Shown: positions 1 to 7,647 of the stretch, piece by piece
Numbering within the stretch: the stretch's first letter is position 1
Layout of the letters: every line of letters begins with the position of its first letter
Source of the DNA: Fibrobacter sp. UBA1765
Lineage (GTDB): Bacteria > Fibrobacterota > Fibrobacteria > Fibrobacterales > Fibrobacteraceae
Length of the DNA stretch: 23,181 nt
Reading direction: 5' to 3'
Assembly (NCBI GenBank): GCA_002314675.1
Contig: DCGZ01000129.1
Coordinates: 10,552-33,732, forward strand
Made by a program: the position numbers and the translations under genes
The notes under the pieces: model-generated
Database searches by the model: none
Told to the model about the DNA's origin: nothing
What the model saw: the letters and a program-made list of their open reading frames with translations, nothing else

Positions 1-630
1 CTTTTCGAGGGTTTCGAGAACGTCGCCACGCTGCTTGTTGCGTTCTTCTTCGAGAACTACGCGGCGGCTAACAACGATGTTACGGCGAGCCTTGTTGACC
101 TTGATAACCTTGAGGTCGAAGTCCTGGCCGATAAGAGCGTTGATATCCGGGATCTGACGAAGGTCGATCTGGGAGCCTGGGAGGAATGCGTCGATGCCGA
201 AGAGGTCAACGACAACACCGCCCTTGATACGCTTGGTAAGTGTACCACGGACAACTTCGTTGTTTTCAAATGCTTCGTGAATGCGATCCCATACACGAAC
301 AAAGTCTGCCTTCTGCTTGGAAAGAACGAGACGGCCATCTTCGTCTTCGAGCTTTTCAACATAAACTTCGATTTCGGCACCAACTTCGAGAGTGTCAGTA
401 TCCTTGAATTCAGCGCGATCGATCACGCCTTCGGACTTGAAGTTCACGTCTACGAGGACTTCCTGGTCATCAACGTGGCTGATCTTACCGACAACGAGCT
501 TACCCGGTTCAAGGATAGCTGCGCTGGAGTAAACGTCTGCGGCTTCGGATGCACCGATCTTGCCGAGGCTTGCTTCTGCTGCGAGGATTTCGTCCAGGTC
601 TGCCTGGGTACCAAATTTAATCTGAGACAT
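1..630 (-). CDS. rpsA: 30S ribosomal protein S1, N-terminal part (gene runs off the window)
   Basis: The minus strand encodes 210 residues beginning MSQIKFGTQADLDEILAAEA and remains open at base 1, so the C-terminal S1 repeats lie outside the window. S1 binds mRNA on the 30S subunit and helps load it for translation. The visible part shows OB-fold S1 repeat features: PGKLVVGKISHVDDQEVLVDV near residues 42-62 and a second repeat with RGTLTKRIKGGVVVDLFGIDAFLPGSQ near 128-154, which includes the typical GGVVVDLFGIDAFLP core. The ATG at 628-630 is preceded by a modest purine run (AGAGAT) about 6 bases upstream. The gene lies 134 bases downstream of cmk on the same strand, the conserved cmk-rpsA order of many bacteria, which supports both calls. 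Confidence 0.95.
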   Translation of the reverse strand, partial: MSQIKFGTQADLDEILAAEASLGKIGASEAADVYSSAAILEPGKLVVGKISHVDDQEVLVDVNFKSEGVIDRAEFKDTDTLEVGAEIEVYVEKLEDEDGRLVLSKQKADFVRVWDRIHEAFENNEVVRGTLTKRIKGGVVVDLFGIDAFLPGSQIDLRQIPDINALIGQDFDLKVIKVNKARRNIVVSRRVVLEEERNKQRGDVLETLEK

Positions 631-666
631 AGTTTATCTCTTTTGGAACGTGATTTTCAATAGTTA

Positions 667-693
667 GATGCAAGAGCCAGATGCAAGATGCAA
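667..693. repeat. Short direct repeats of GATGCAAGA in the cmk-rpsA spacer
   Basis: GATGCAAGA occurs at 667-675 and 680-688, with an overlapping partial copy at 687-693, in the 134-base spacer upstream of rpsA. A related GATGCAAGATG occurs near 21447-21457, just after the GC-rich element. On the minus strand these lie in the probable rpsA leader. No function can be assigned; they may be a decayed simple repeat. Confidence 0.5.
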
Positions 694-764
694 AATCGCA
701 ACTTTCAATTTCTTTCTCTTGTTGAAAAGCACCTTCCTGTTTGTTATGGTCAAAAGTATCCTTG

Positions 765-1430
765 TTACGCCACTACACCTACGTAGTCAAGAATCTTTTG
801 CACCTGTTGTTCGATTGAGGTTTGTGTAGTGTCAATTTCAATAGCGTCATCCGCTTTTTTAAGCGGAGCGGTTGCTCTCGAAGAATCCAGACGGTCACGT
901 TCGGTCAGGTTTTCGAGAACTTCCTCATAAGTAACCTTTTCGCCCTTTTCAAGGAGTTCCTTGAGGCGGCGTTCGGCGCGCACCTTTACATCTGTCACAA
1001 GGAAGAACTTGTACTTGGCGTTCGGGAAAACCACAGTGCCAATGTCGCGGCCATCGAGAATGCAGCTGGAGCTTGCACCGATTTCGCGCTGTTTTTCGGT
1101 CATTGCACGGCGAACGGACGGGAGGGCGCAGTAGATGCTCACGTTGCTAGAAACGCGCATACCGCGAATGTCGGACTCGTAAGAAACGCCGTCAATCAAG
1201 ATGTGGTTTTCGGAATCAAAACTGAGCTTGAGATTTTTTAGCAATTCATCCATAGCCGGGCCTTCTTCTGCAGGAATGCCTTTTTCAAGGGCTGCAAAAG
1301 TTACAGCGCGGTACATGGAACCTGTGTCAAGGTAAGTAATGCCAAGACGCTTGGCGATAATCTTTGCGGTTGTGCTCTTACCAGTGCCGCTGCCGCCGTC
1401 GAGGGCGATTATGAAATTGCTAGTACTCAT
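765..1430 (-). CDS. cmk: Cytidylate kinase
   Basis: The product (221 residues) phosphorylates CMP and dCMP to the diphosphates in the cytosol, using ATP. Sequence evidence: a P-loop G12-GSGTGKST-20, D35TGSMYR41 (the monophosphate-binding segment typical of Cmk), DGRDIGTVVFPNAKYKFFLVTD in the middle, and an Arg-rich lid segment RLKELLEKGEKVTYEEVLENLTERDRLDSSRATAPLKKADDAIEIDT. RDRLDSSRATAPL is a strong family signature. The length matches bacterial Cmk (about 220-230). The start ATG is at 1428-1430; no clear SD is visible before it. It is followed by rpsA on the same strand and diverges from cysE across a 410-base region. Confidence 0.95.
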   Translation of the reverse strand: MSTSNFIIALDGGSGTGKSTTAKIIAKRLGITYLDTGSMYRAVTFAALEKGIPAEEGPAMDELLKNLKLSFDSENHILIDGVSYESDIRGMRVSSNVSIYCALPSVRRAMTEKQREIGASSSCILDGRDIGTVVFPNAKYKFFLVTDVKVRAERRLKELLEKGEKVTYEEVLENLTERDRLDSSRATAPLKKADDAIEIDTTQTSIEQQVQKILDYVGVVA

Positions 1431-1506
1431 TGTAGGGCCAAATGTAGTAAATTAGCGGCTAGCGACCAGCGGACTATGCCCAGGGAACGGGGATTTTCAG
1501 AATTTG

Positions 1507-1539
1507 GGCTCTGTTTTTCGGATATAGGCTCTGTTTTTC
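1507..1539. repeat. Tandem duplication of GGCTCTGTTTTTC
   Basis: GGCTCTGTTTTTC is present at 1507-1519 and again at 1527-1539, a 20-base period, between the cmk start and the palindrome array. It may be a small local duplication. No function is visible. Confidence 0.6.
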
Positions 1540-1553
1540 TGCGAGAATTTTGA

Positions 1554-1757
1554 TTTTACGGTCTAAAACGAGCTTTTCATCAATTTAGACCGTAAAACTT
1601 TACTTTGTACGCAATATTTTTTGAGGTATTTACGGTCTAAAAACGAAATTTAACCAAAATAGACCGTAATTCGGCATTTAAAGACACACAAAGAAATACG
1701 ATTTCGTACAAAATTACGGTCCAAAAAGAGAATTTTTCGAAATCAGACCGTAATTTT
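1554..1757. repeat. Array of three tandem long palindromes (TTACGGTC / GACCGTAA arms)
   Basis: Three consecutive inverted repeats share the same arm core. Unit 1: TTTTACGGTCTAAA (1554-1567) pairs perfectly with TTTAGACCGTAAAA (1584-1597), 16-base loop. Unit 2: TTACGGTCTA (1630-1639) pairs with TAGACCGTAA (1660-1669), 20-base loop. Unit 3: AAAATTACGGTC (1710-1721) pairs with GACCGTAATTTT (1746-1757), 24-base loop. Units begin about 75-80 bases apart. Loops are also loosely alike, with an AAAACGA-type segment after each left arm, which suggests duplication of one unit. A fourth small palindrome, TACGA-TT-TCGTA, lies at 1697-1708. The flanking genes diverge, so these are not ordinary terminators. 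They could be a REP-like element, an operator array or a structured RNA. Confidence 0.85.
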
Positions 1758-1811
1758 TCACAACTGTCGCCAAAACGCAATCTTCATGGCTATCAAAACG
1801 AGCCCATTTGC

Positions 1812-1817
1812 TATATT
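1812..1817 (+). promoter_or_regulatory. Possible -10 box of cysE
   Basis: TATATT lies 24 bases upstream of the cysE ATG and matches the -10 hexamer seen in the clearer promoters of this window. The sequence 17 bases further upstream (GCTATC) is a poor -35 box, so the promoter call is weak. If real, the mRNA leader would be only about 15-18 bases, just holding the AAAGG SD at 1831-1835. Confidence 0.35.
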
Positions 1818-1840
1818 CGGGCAAAATTTTAAAGGTAAAC

Positions 1841-2632
1841 ATGTCTACAACCATCGAAGAACTGACAGCAAAGCTAATTGAAGAAGCCAAGGAACTCACT
1901 GTCTCGGAACCGCTTTCACGCGTACTCCTCGAAGAGCAGATTCTTTGTCGCCACTCCTTTGCAGAAATGCTTGCCGTTACCCTTGCTTGTAGGCTTGCCG
2001 GCGAAGTCGTCGACCGCAAAGAACTTGAAAGCATGTTCCTTGCGATTTATGCGGAACATCCAGAAATTTTGGAAGACACCAAAAAGGACTTGCTCGCTAC
2101 GGTTTACCGCGACCCGGCTTGCACAAGCTATCTTGAACCGTTACTGTTCTTTAAGGGGTTCCAGGGTTTGCAGGCATACCGTGTAGCACATGTTCTCTGG
2201 ATTGAAAAGCGCACATTCCCCGCGAAGATGATCCAAAGCATTATAAGCCGCAAGTTCGGCATGGACATTCACCCGGCGGCTCGTATTGGACATGGTTTGC
2301 TAATTGACCACGCCACAAATATCGTAATCGGCGAAACCGCAGTTGTCGGGAACAACGTTTCTATTTTGCACGGCGTGACACTCGGCGGTACAGGTAACGA
2401 AACTGGCGACCGCCATCCAAAAGTTGGCGCTGGCGTAATGATCGGAGCTCATGCCCAGTTGCTCGGCAACATCCATATTGGCGACGGTGCAAAAATCGGC
2501 GCTGGTGCAGTCGTTGTTGGTGACGTAATCGCCCACACGACAGTCGCTGGCGTGCCCGCAGTTCAGGTAGGCCGCCCGCATGATGAAATGCCAAGTTTCA
2601 ACATGCAGCAGGACTTTACCCGGGACGCTTAG
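1841..2632 (+). CDS. cysE: Serine O-acetyltransferase
   Basis: The enzyme transfers acetyl from acetyl-CoA to L-serine, giving O-acetylserine, the first step of cysteine synthesis. The product has 263 residues. The N-terminal half is the alpha-helical SATase domain; the C-terminal half is a left-handed beta helix of hexapeptide repeats (roughly residues 140-245). D142 in DIHPAARIG, the IDHAT segment with D156 and H157, and H192 in GDRHPKVG align with the catalytic residues of E. coli CysE by eye. LHGVTLGGTGNETGDRHPK is a strong family signature. I chose the ATG at 1841 because AAAGG sits at 1831-1835; an in-frame ATG at 1808 would add 11 atypical residues and overlap the probable -10 box. The gene converges on bioF across a hairpin terminator. 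Confidence 0.95.
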   Translation: MSTTIEELTAKLIEEAKELTVSEPLSRVLLEEQILCRHSFAEMLAVTLACRLAGEVVDRKELESMFLAIYAEHPEILEDTKKDLLATVYRDPACTSYLEPLLFFKGFQGLQAYRVAHVLWIEKRTFPAKMIQSIISRKFGMDIHPAARIGHGLLIDHATNIVIGETAVVGNNVSILHGVTLGGTGNETGDRHPKVGAGVMIGAHAQLLGNIHIGDGAKIGAGAVVVGDVIAHTTVAGVPAVQVGRPHDEMPSFNMQQDFTRDA

Positions 2633-2660
2633 TTTTTTCAGCACCAATTTTTTAGGGGCT

Positions 2661-2717
2661 TGCAAATTTTCATGATTTAGGCAAAGCGCATAAATCACGA
2701 AAAGATTTCTTTTTGCA
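2661..2717. terminator. Imperfect bidirectional hairpin between cysE and bioF
   Basis: TGCAAA (2661-2666) can pair with TTTGCA (2712-2717), enclosing TTTTC/GAAAA and TGATTTA/TAAATCA pairings with small bulges and a GGCAAAGCGCA-like loop. T or A runs flank both sides. It sits in the 91-base gap between two convergent genes, which suits a terminator serving both strands. Confidence 0.6.
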
Positions 2718-2723
2718 AAACGT

Positions 2724-4112
2724 CTAGTTTTTCAAAACATCTGCGATCGCATTTGCGGCAAGCAGCAAGTCTTTATGCGTGTGCGTCGCCATGATGCTTG
2801 CACGAAGTCTCGCCTGCCCCTTGGCGACTGTAGGGTAACGGATGGCGGGAATGAGAATGCCCATTTCTTGTAGTTTCGCTGATGCATTGAGAGCAGCAGC
2901 CTCGTCGCCAATAACTATTGGCACAATAGCGGAATGCTGTTCAAGGTAGACACTTTTGCTTTTTTCAAGGTCGCTGAGCCCGGCTTCTCCAAGGTCGCTG
3001 AGCCTGGCTTCTCCAAGGTCGCTGAGCCTGCCGAAGCGATTTGTACAAACACCTGCTTTTTCCAGAGCTTCGCAGAAGAACATCACGTTTTTCTGAAGTT
3101 GCTGCACTCGTTCCGGGTGCTGTTCGATAAACTTCAGATTATTGCATGCGGCTTGCGCCATGGCTGGCGACATTGATGTAGAGAAAATAAAACTGCGTGC
3201 CTTGTTCTTTAGAAATTCTATGAGACTTTTTTTGCCAACAACAAAGCCACCTTCGCATCCGATGGCCTTGCTCATGGTTCCGAGGGTTACATCGGCGTGG
3301 TCACAAGGGATGCCCTTGTCGTTGAAATGTTCTGCAAGGCCGCGACCTGTTTTCCCGAGAACGCCGGTGGAATGGGCTTCATCAATCATCAAGAGGCAGT
3401 TGTTTGCCTTGGCGATCTTTTGAAGTTCCGGCAGGTTTGCTAGGTCTCCGTCCATGCTGAAAACTGCGTCGGTGACAATGAGTTTTCTTACGTCGCCAGT
3501 GAACGCTGCGCGGGCTTCGCCAATGGCGCGTTGTAAATCCACCATGTCGTTGTGCTTGTAAACATAGCACTTGGCTTTTGAAAGTCTAATGCCGTCGATA
3601 ATGCTTGCGTGATTCAGCTCGTCGCTAAAGACGATGCATTCGCTTTGTTCGTCGTCAGCACGGATGACGCCTGCGGCGTTTTTGCTGCCTGCCTTGTAAA
3701 CCTGCTTGCTCGCCAATGCGGAAATTGTTCCTACGTTAGCCATGTAGCCTGTAGCGAATGTGATTGCAGCTTCTTCGCCTTTAAAGTGAGCCAGTGTGTT
3801 TTCCAATTCTTCGTGCGGAGTCTTGTTGCCTGTGGTAAGGCGAGCACCACCGCTGCCTGTGCCCCATTTCAAAACAGCTTCCGCAGCAGCCTGCTTCAAT
3901 TCTGGTTCGTTGCACAAATCCAGGTAGCTGTTGGAGGCTAGAAGAAGAACATCTCGGGCGAATTTGGTGCCGGATGTTGCGCCAGTCTGCGCGGCTTCTA
4001 TGATTTCAACATGGCTCGCTTCGGGAGTGCAGATATGCCGCATGGTTCGGTAAGTATGCGCCTCTTTTGCCGCTTGCAAAAAATCGTCAGTAAAATCATT
4101 CAGAACTGACAT
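2724..4112 (-). CDS. bioF: 8-amino-7-oxononanoate synthase, with in-frame repeat insertion
   Basis: This PLP enzyme condenses pimeloyl-CoA (or -ACP) with L-alanine to give 8-amino-7-oxononanoate, in biotin synthesis. Alpha-oxoamine synthase features are clear: GTGSGGARLTTGNKTPHEELE, DELNHASIIDGIRLS, DEAHSTGVLGKTGRG, GTMSKAIGCEGG with the PLP lysine at K282, and the C-terminal AIRYPTVAKGQARLRASIMATHT, which favours BioF over KBL. The product has 462 residues against the usual 380-400. Part of the excess is a repeat-encoded insert at about residues 359-383. I chose the ATG at 4110-4112 because GAGG lies 7 bases upstream and the preceding maa-like gene stops at 4120; a longer in-frame start would overlap that gene by 62 bases. 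Close spacing suggests co-transcription with the acetyltransferase. KBL or another oxoamine synthase is the alternative, but bioW and bioA in the window support BioF. Confidence 0.85.
   Translation of the reverse strand: MSVLNDFTDDFLQAAKEAHTYRTMRHICTPEASHVEIIEAAQTGATSGTKFARDVLLLASNSYLDLCNEPELKQAAAEAVLKWGTGSGGARLTTGNKTPHEELENTLAHFKGEEAAITFATGYMANVGTISALASKQVYKAGSKNAAGVIRADDEQSECIVFSDELNHASIIDGIRLSKAKCYVYKHNDMVDLQRAIGEARAAFTGDVRKLIVTDAVFSMDGDLANLPELQKIAKANNCLLMIDEAHSTGVLGKTGRGLAEHFNDKGIPCDHADVTLGTMSKAIGCEGGFVVGKKSLIEFLKNKARSFIFSTSMSPAMAQAACNNLKFIEQHPERVQQLQKNVMFFCEALEKAGVCTNRFGRLSDLGEARLSDLGEAGLSDLEKSKSVYLEQHSAIVPIVIGDEAAALNASAKLQEMGILIPAIRYPTVAKGQARLRASIMATHTHKDLLLAANAIADVLKN
2966..3036. repeat. 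Tandem 24-bp repeat (about 2.9 units) inside bioF
   Basis: Units at 2966-2989, 2990-3013 and 3014-3036 share CAAGGTCGCTGAGCC. The period is 24 bases, exactly 8 codons, so bioF stays in frame and reads repeated LSDLGEA-type peptide. The core resembles the interspersed repeat in the hairpin loop at 21310-21336 (CAAGGTCCCTGAGCATGTCG), so the same repeat family appears to have been inserted here and then amplified. Confidence 0.9.
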
Positions 4113-4119
4113 CGAAGCC

Positions 4120-4686
4120 TCATTTCTTTTCTTCGCATTTTCTGTGAGGTCTGCAAGGGTTTCCGTACGCAACAAATCCATCGGGAATGTCTCGAGTTAC
4201 AACGGAACCAGCACCAATGACGACGTTGTTGCCGATATGAACTCCTGGCAGAACCGTAACATTTGCTCCAATCCAGACATTGTCACCAACGGTAATGGGC
4301 AGGGCGGTTTCTAGTCCGGCGTTTCGAGTTTCTGCATCAAACGGGTGCGTTGCGGTGGTAAAGCAGCAATTTGGAGCCACAAAGCAGTTGTCTCCAAATG
4401 TTACGGGAGCACAATCCAGAATGACGCAGTTGTAGTTTGCGAAAAAATTTTTCCCGACTTTGATATTGTAACCGTAATCGCAATGGAATGGTTGTTCAAT
4501 GACGACGCTTTCGTCGCATTTACCAAACAACTTTAAAAGGATTTTTGTCTTGCTTGCAGCTTCATTTGGACGCAAGTTGTTGTATTCAAAGCAGGCTTCT
4601 TTGCAAGCGTTTCTTTGCTGCAAAAGTTCTTTGTCGTGCATTGCCTGGTACAGTTCACCGGCAATCATTTTTTCTTGTTCTGTCAT
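4120..4686 (-). CDS. maa: Maltose/galactoside O-acetyltransferase-like enzyme
   Basis: The product has 188 residues and belongs to the Maa/LacA/NodL hexapeptide acetyltransferases, which acetylate sugar hydroxyls using acetyl-CoA; the natural substrate cannot be read from sequence. The start MTEQEKMIAGELYQA closely resembles that of E. coli Maa. FHCDYGYNIKVGKNFFANYNCVILD and TATHPFDAETRN (with the catalytic-type His) follow, then hexapeptide repeats PITVGDNVWIGANVTVLPGVHIGNNVVIGAGSVVTRDIPDG. The conserved N-terminus fixes the start at 4686 even though there is no SD. A TTGACT -35 with an AT-rich -10 lies directly upstream, so the mRNA may be nearly leaderless. The bioF ATG follows the stop codon by only a few bases. 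Confidence 0.85.
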   Translation of the reverse strand: MTEQEKMIAGELYQAMHDKELLQQRNACKEACFEYNNLRPNEAASKTKILLKLFGKCDESVVIEQPFHCDYGYNIKVGKNFFANYNCVILDCAPVTFGDNCFVAPNCCFTTATHPFDAETRNAGLETALPITVGDNVWIGANVTVLPGVHIGNNVVIGAGSVVTRDIPDGFVAYGNPCRPHRKCEEKK

Positions 4687-4687
4687 A

Positions 4688-4718
4688 TTTATAAAATAAC
4701 ATTTTTACGCCTAGTCAA
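4688..4718 (-). promoter_or_regulatory. Probable promoter of the maa-like gene, abutting its start codon
   Basis: On the minus strand TTGACT (4713-4718) is followed 17-19 bases later by TTTATAAA (4695-4688), which offers several -10 registers (TTTATA, TTATAA, TATAAA). Transcription would begin at or a few bases around the ATG at 4686, and no SD precedes that ATG. Confidence 0.5.
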
Positions 4719-4755
4719 AAGTGTTTCTCAAATATTCTACTTTTGTAAAAGCTAA

Positions 4756-6069
4756 ATGTTTGAAATTGTTGTCCTATCCACCTTTTGTGTAGCTCTTTTG
4801 ACGTCGCTTGTTGTCGGCGTGCCTTTGCTGTATGCATTGGGTTTTGGTCTCCTGCTTTTTGGCGGTTATGGCGTTTGTCGCTGCGGTCTGCGAAAAACTG
4901 CGGGAATGTGCTGGGGTGGTGTAAAGACGGCTCGTGGCATTTTGCTGTTGTTTATTTTGCTGGGGCTTTTGACTTCCTTGTGGCGAGCCAGCGGAACTAT
5001 CCCGACGATTGTGAGCTACGCCGTGGAACTGATTCACCCCACTAGCTTTATTCTGCTGACGTTTTTGCTGAATTCAGTCATGTCTCTTTTGACGGGAACC
5101 GCTCTTGGGACTGCTGGAACCATGGGTGTGATTTGCGCGACAATTGGTCGAACTCTTGGTGTTGATGATGCCTGGATGGGCGGTGCTGTTCTTGCAGGCG
5201 TTTATTTTGGTAATCGCATTTCTCCCATTTCTTCCATGGCGTTGCTTGCGGCCAATGTAACGAAGACGGATATTTACCAGAATGTTCGCGGAATGTTGCG
5301 CACGACATGGATTCCGTTTTTGATCAGTTGTGGAATTTATTTTGTGGCTGGAATTGGTGGCGATAACGTTGCCGCAAGTTCAGAGATTTCGGCGTCGCAA
5401 AACATAACGGAACTTTTCTCCAAAGAATTTTCCCTTTCTTTGTGGAGCCTGATTCCTGCGTTTGTGATTGTTGTTTTGTCGATGGCTCGGGTGCGGACAA
5501 GCCTTGTTCTTTTGTGGAGTTCTTTCTCTGCATTTGTCGTGGCGATTATGATTGAAAATCAGTCCGTTATCAATTTGTTAAAATCAATCATTTTTGGTTA
5601 TAAAACTGCGGTTCCCGAAATGGCAAAAATGATCAATGGTGGCGGCCTCGTTTCTATGGTGAACGTCTTTGCCATTGTGGTGATTGCGGGTTGCTTTGGC
5701 GGAATTTTCAAGGAGACACAAATGCTAACGCCTTTGCAATCTCTGGTAGCGAAACTGTCCAAAAAGACCAATCCCTTTGTGGCTACTTTGGCGGCTGCCG
5801 TTGCAACATCTTGCGTGGTTTGCAACCAGACATTGACCATCATTTTGACAAATCAAATGACGGAGAATTTGGATGGCTCGAATCGCGATCAACATGCCTT
5901 GAATATTTACGACTCCGCCGTAACAGTGATTGCGCTTGTGCCGTGGTCCGTGGCGACGGCCATTGTCTTGATGGCAGTCAATGCTCCCAACAGCGCTGTG
6001 CTTTGTGCATCTTTCTTGTACCTGCTGCCGTTGTGTAGAGTGATACAGTCTCTTGTGAAGAGGAGTTAG
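4756..6069 (+). CDS. nhaC: NhaC-family Na+/H+ antiporter-like membrane protein
   Basis: The product (437 residues) is highly hydrophobic, with about ten to twelve membrane segments. It resembles the NhaC branch of the ion transporter superfamily, which exchanges Na+ for H+ (some members carry malate or lactate against Na+ or H+). Supporting features are FLLNSVMSLLTGTALGTAGTMGVICATIGRTLGVDDAWMGGAVLAGVYFGNRISPISSMALLAANVT, which contains the family-typical GT-GT and G-YFGNRISP-SS segments, and a second half with VCNQTLTIILTNQM. No SD is visible before the ATG at 4756, which is divergent from the maa-like gene. The methyltransferase gene begins 38 bases after its stop and may share the transcript. 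The transported ion is inferred from family only. Confidence 0.8.
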   Translation: MFEIVVLSTFCVALLTSLVVGVPLLYALGFGLLLFGGYGVCRCGLRKTAGMCWGGVKTARGILLLFILLGLLTSLWRASGTIPTIVSYAVELIHPTSFILLTFLLNSVMSLLTGTALGTAGTMGVICATIGRTLGVDDAWMGGAVLAGVYFGNRISPISSMALLAANVTKTDIYQNVRGMLRTTWIPFLISCGIYFVAGIGGDNVAASSEISASQNITELFSKEFSLSLWSLIPAFVIVVLSMARVRTSLVLLWSSFSAFVVAIMIENQSVINLLKSIIFGYKTAVPEMAKMINGGGLVSMVNVFAIVVIAGCFGGIFKETQMLTPLQSLVAKLSKKTNPFVATLAAAVATSCVVCNQTLTIILTNQMTENLDGSNRDQHALNIYDSAVTVIALVPWSVATAIVLMAVNAPNSAVLCASFLYLLPLCRVIQSLVKRS

Positions 6070-6106
6070 CGAGAAAAATTTTTCTGAAAATTTCTAAACT
6101 TTTGCC

Positions 6107-6718
6107 ATGTCAAAGTTTTCTGAATATATCGGCAGTCAGTTCGGGAACCCTCGTGGCTTTGTTGGTGCAGTTTGTTGCGTGATCATGAATGTCATCAACA
6201 GGGCCATGTACAAGAATACAATTGCCTTGGTGGATGTTTCGCCTGATGACAAGGTGCTGGACATTGGCTTTGGAAACGGTTACTTGTCGCAACTTCTTTA
6301 TGACAAGTGCAAGTGCGATATGTACGGCATCGATATTTCCGAAGACATGGTGGCTGTGGCGACTTCACGAAATGCGCATGCTTCCCGCGATGGGAAACTT
6401 CATTTACAGATTGGCGACTGCTGCAATTTGACCTTTGATGAAAATACATTTTCTGCGGTGACGTCCATCAATACCATCTACTTCTGGAATAATACAGCAA
6501 AGGGTTTGGCTGAAATTCGCCGTGTGCTGAAACCAGGTGCCACCTTCTACAATGTGGTCTACACCAAGGAATGGCTGGACAAACTGAGCTACACGAAAAA
6601 AGGCTTCAAGAAGTTTGAACCGGAAGAATTGATTTCGCTTGGGAAGGCAGCTGGTTTTGCTGAAGTGACGATTAAGGAAATTGTCAAAGGCAAAAGTTTT
6701 GTGGTTGTGTATAAATAA
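6107..6718 (+). CDS. Class I SAM-dependent methyltransferase
   Basis: The product has 203 residues with a Rossmann-type methyltransferase core: motif I VLDIGFGNGYLSQLL (about residues 49-63) for SAM binding, an acidic residue after the next strand in MYGIDISEDMV, then DGKLHLQIGDCCNLTFDENTFSAVTSINTIYFWNN and RRVLKPGATF. The first 45 residues are hydrophobic and lead into the fold, as in UbiE/COQ5-like methyltransferases. The substrate cannot be told from sequence. It lies 38 bases after the antiporter gene and ends in a strong hairpin terminator. Confidence 0.85.
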   Translation: MSKFSEYIGSQFGNPRGFVGAVCCVIMNVINRAMYKNTIALVDVSPDDKVLDIGFGNGYLSQLLYDKCKCDMYGIDISEDMVAVATSRNAHASRDGKLHLQIGDCCNLTFDENTFSAVTSINTIYFWNNTAKGLAEIRRVLKPGATFYNVVYTKEWLDKLSYTKKGFKKFEPEELISLGKAAGFAEVTIKEIVKGKSFVVVYK

Positions 6719-6740
6719 AATGTTGGGTTTAGCGGAAATC

Positions 6741-6784
6741 AAACGAAAAAGGGACTTGCGCAAACGCTAGTCCCTTTTCGTTTA
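6741..6784. terminator. Strong bidirectional intrinsic terminator
   Basis: The left arm AACGAAAAAGGGACT pairs with AGTCCCTTTTCGTT around a roughly 12-base loop, giving a GC core flanked by A on one side and T on the other. It sits between the convergent methyltransferase and lipoprotein genes and can serve both. Confidence 0.85.
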
Positions 6785-6797
6785 ATGGAAAGATTTT

Positions 6798-7547
6798 TTA
6801 TCCGTTATACTTTATGACAAATCGGAAAACTGTGACTCCTTCGCCTTGATCATCCATCATAGAAGTGAAGGTATATGATTTTCCCTCGAATACTGTGTTG
6901 CAAGTATAGTAACGCATTGCTGCATACATACCTGGTTTTGATGTGCAGCTCCAGCCACGGGCTGCAAACGCCTGTTCAAAGTCGGAAAAGTGATTCATCT
7001 TTGTAGAGATTCTAAATTCTTTGTCTATTCCCGATTTCGCGAAGTTTGAACACATAGCTACAAAATCTTCCGGTAATGTAGGGCATACTTCTTGTAAAGC
7101 AAATGTTTGAATTTCTTTATCTGACATTGCTCTAGAGCCCGAAGTAAAATTGCCGGAGAAGAATCCCATAGCGTATGCAAATGTGAGCGTATCTCCAATG
7201 ACCGTTTTGCTTGCAAAGTCATAATCAATATGGTTGTAGATGAATGACTCTGTCGTAATGGCCCTTTTGTTGAAGCCACCTTCCAACAATTGCTGGTCAA
7301 ATGCTTGCAATTCCGTCAATTCAAAAGCTTGGGCTACTTCGCACCCGGTAAAAGACGGTTGCCATACGAGCGAAGATGCTGGCAATTTTTGCGTAGCAAG
7401 GTCGCACTGAGAAGGGTTGATTGCGGCGTGATATTCGCTAGTAGGGTTTTCTGCATTCGCTGGATTATCGCTGCTGGAGTCGGAAGAACAAGCAATGAAC
7501 GCGAAAACGCTTGCTGCGGCAAAAAGCTTGAAAAGTTTGTTCATCAT
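6798..7547 (-). CDS. Hypothetical secreted lipoprotein
   Basis: The product (249 residues) begins with a lipoprotein signal peptide, KLFKLFAAASVFAFIAC, with lipobox FIAC and lipidated C20, then a short Ser-rich linker (SSDSSSDNPANAENP). The mature part, about 215 residues, has no motif I recognise. It contains about six Cys after the lipobox, suggesting disulfides outside the cytoplasm. Two ATGs in tandem (7545-7547 and 7542-7544) follow an AAAGGA run; the second has the better SD spacing, which would shorten the protein by one residue. A well-formed promoter lies upstream and a terminator downstream, so it is probably monocistronic. Confidence 0.8.
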   Translation of the reverse strand: MMNKLFKLFAAASVFAFIACSSDSSSDNPANAENPTSEYHAAINPSQCDLATQKLPASSLVWQPSFTGCEVAQAFELTELQAFDQQLLEGGFNKRAITTESFIYNHIDYDFASKTVIGDTLTFAYAMGFFSGNFTSGSRAMSDKEIQTFALQEVCPTLPEDFVAMCSNFAKSGIDKEFRISTKMNHFSDFEQAFAARGWSCTSKPGMYAAMRYYTCNTVFEGKSYTFTSMMDDQGEGVTVFRFVIKYNG

Positions 7548-7618
7548 TTTTTCCTTTTTTAAGAGAAACTAATGAAAAGAGCCAACAAGACTTAATTCCA
7601 TTTCTGATTGTTGAAATA

Positions 7619-7647
7619 AATATACACACATTTGTTTTGGTAGTCAA
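7619..7647 (-). promoter_or_regulatory. Sigma-70-type promoter of the lipoprotein gene
   Basis: TTGACT (7642-7647) and TATATT (7619-7624) on the minus strand are separated by exactly 17 bases. The predicted start is near 7612, giving a leader of about 65 bases before the ATG. The same hexamers and spacing occur at 10156-10184. Confidence 0.75.

Noticed and set aside
1554..1757. CRISPR array
   Set aside because: Units are long inverted pairs with diverged loops, not identical direct repeats with unique spacers, and there are no cas genes in the window.
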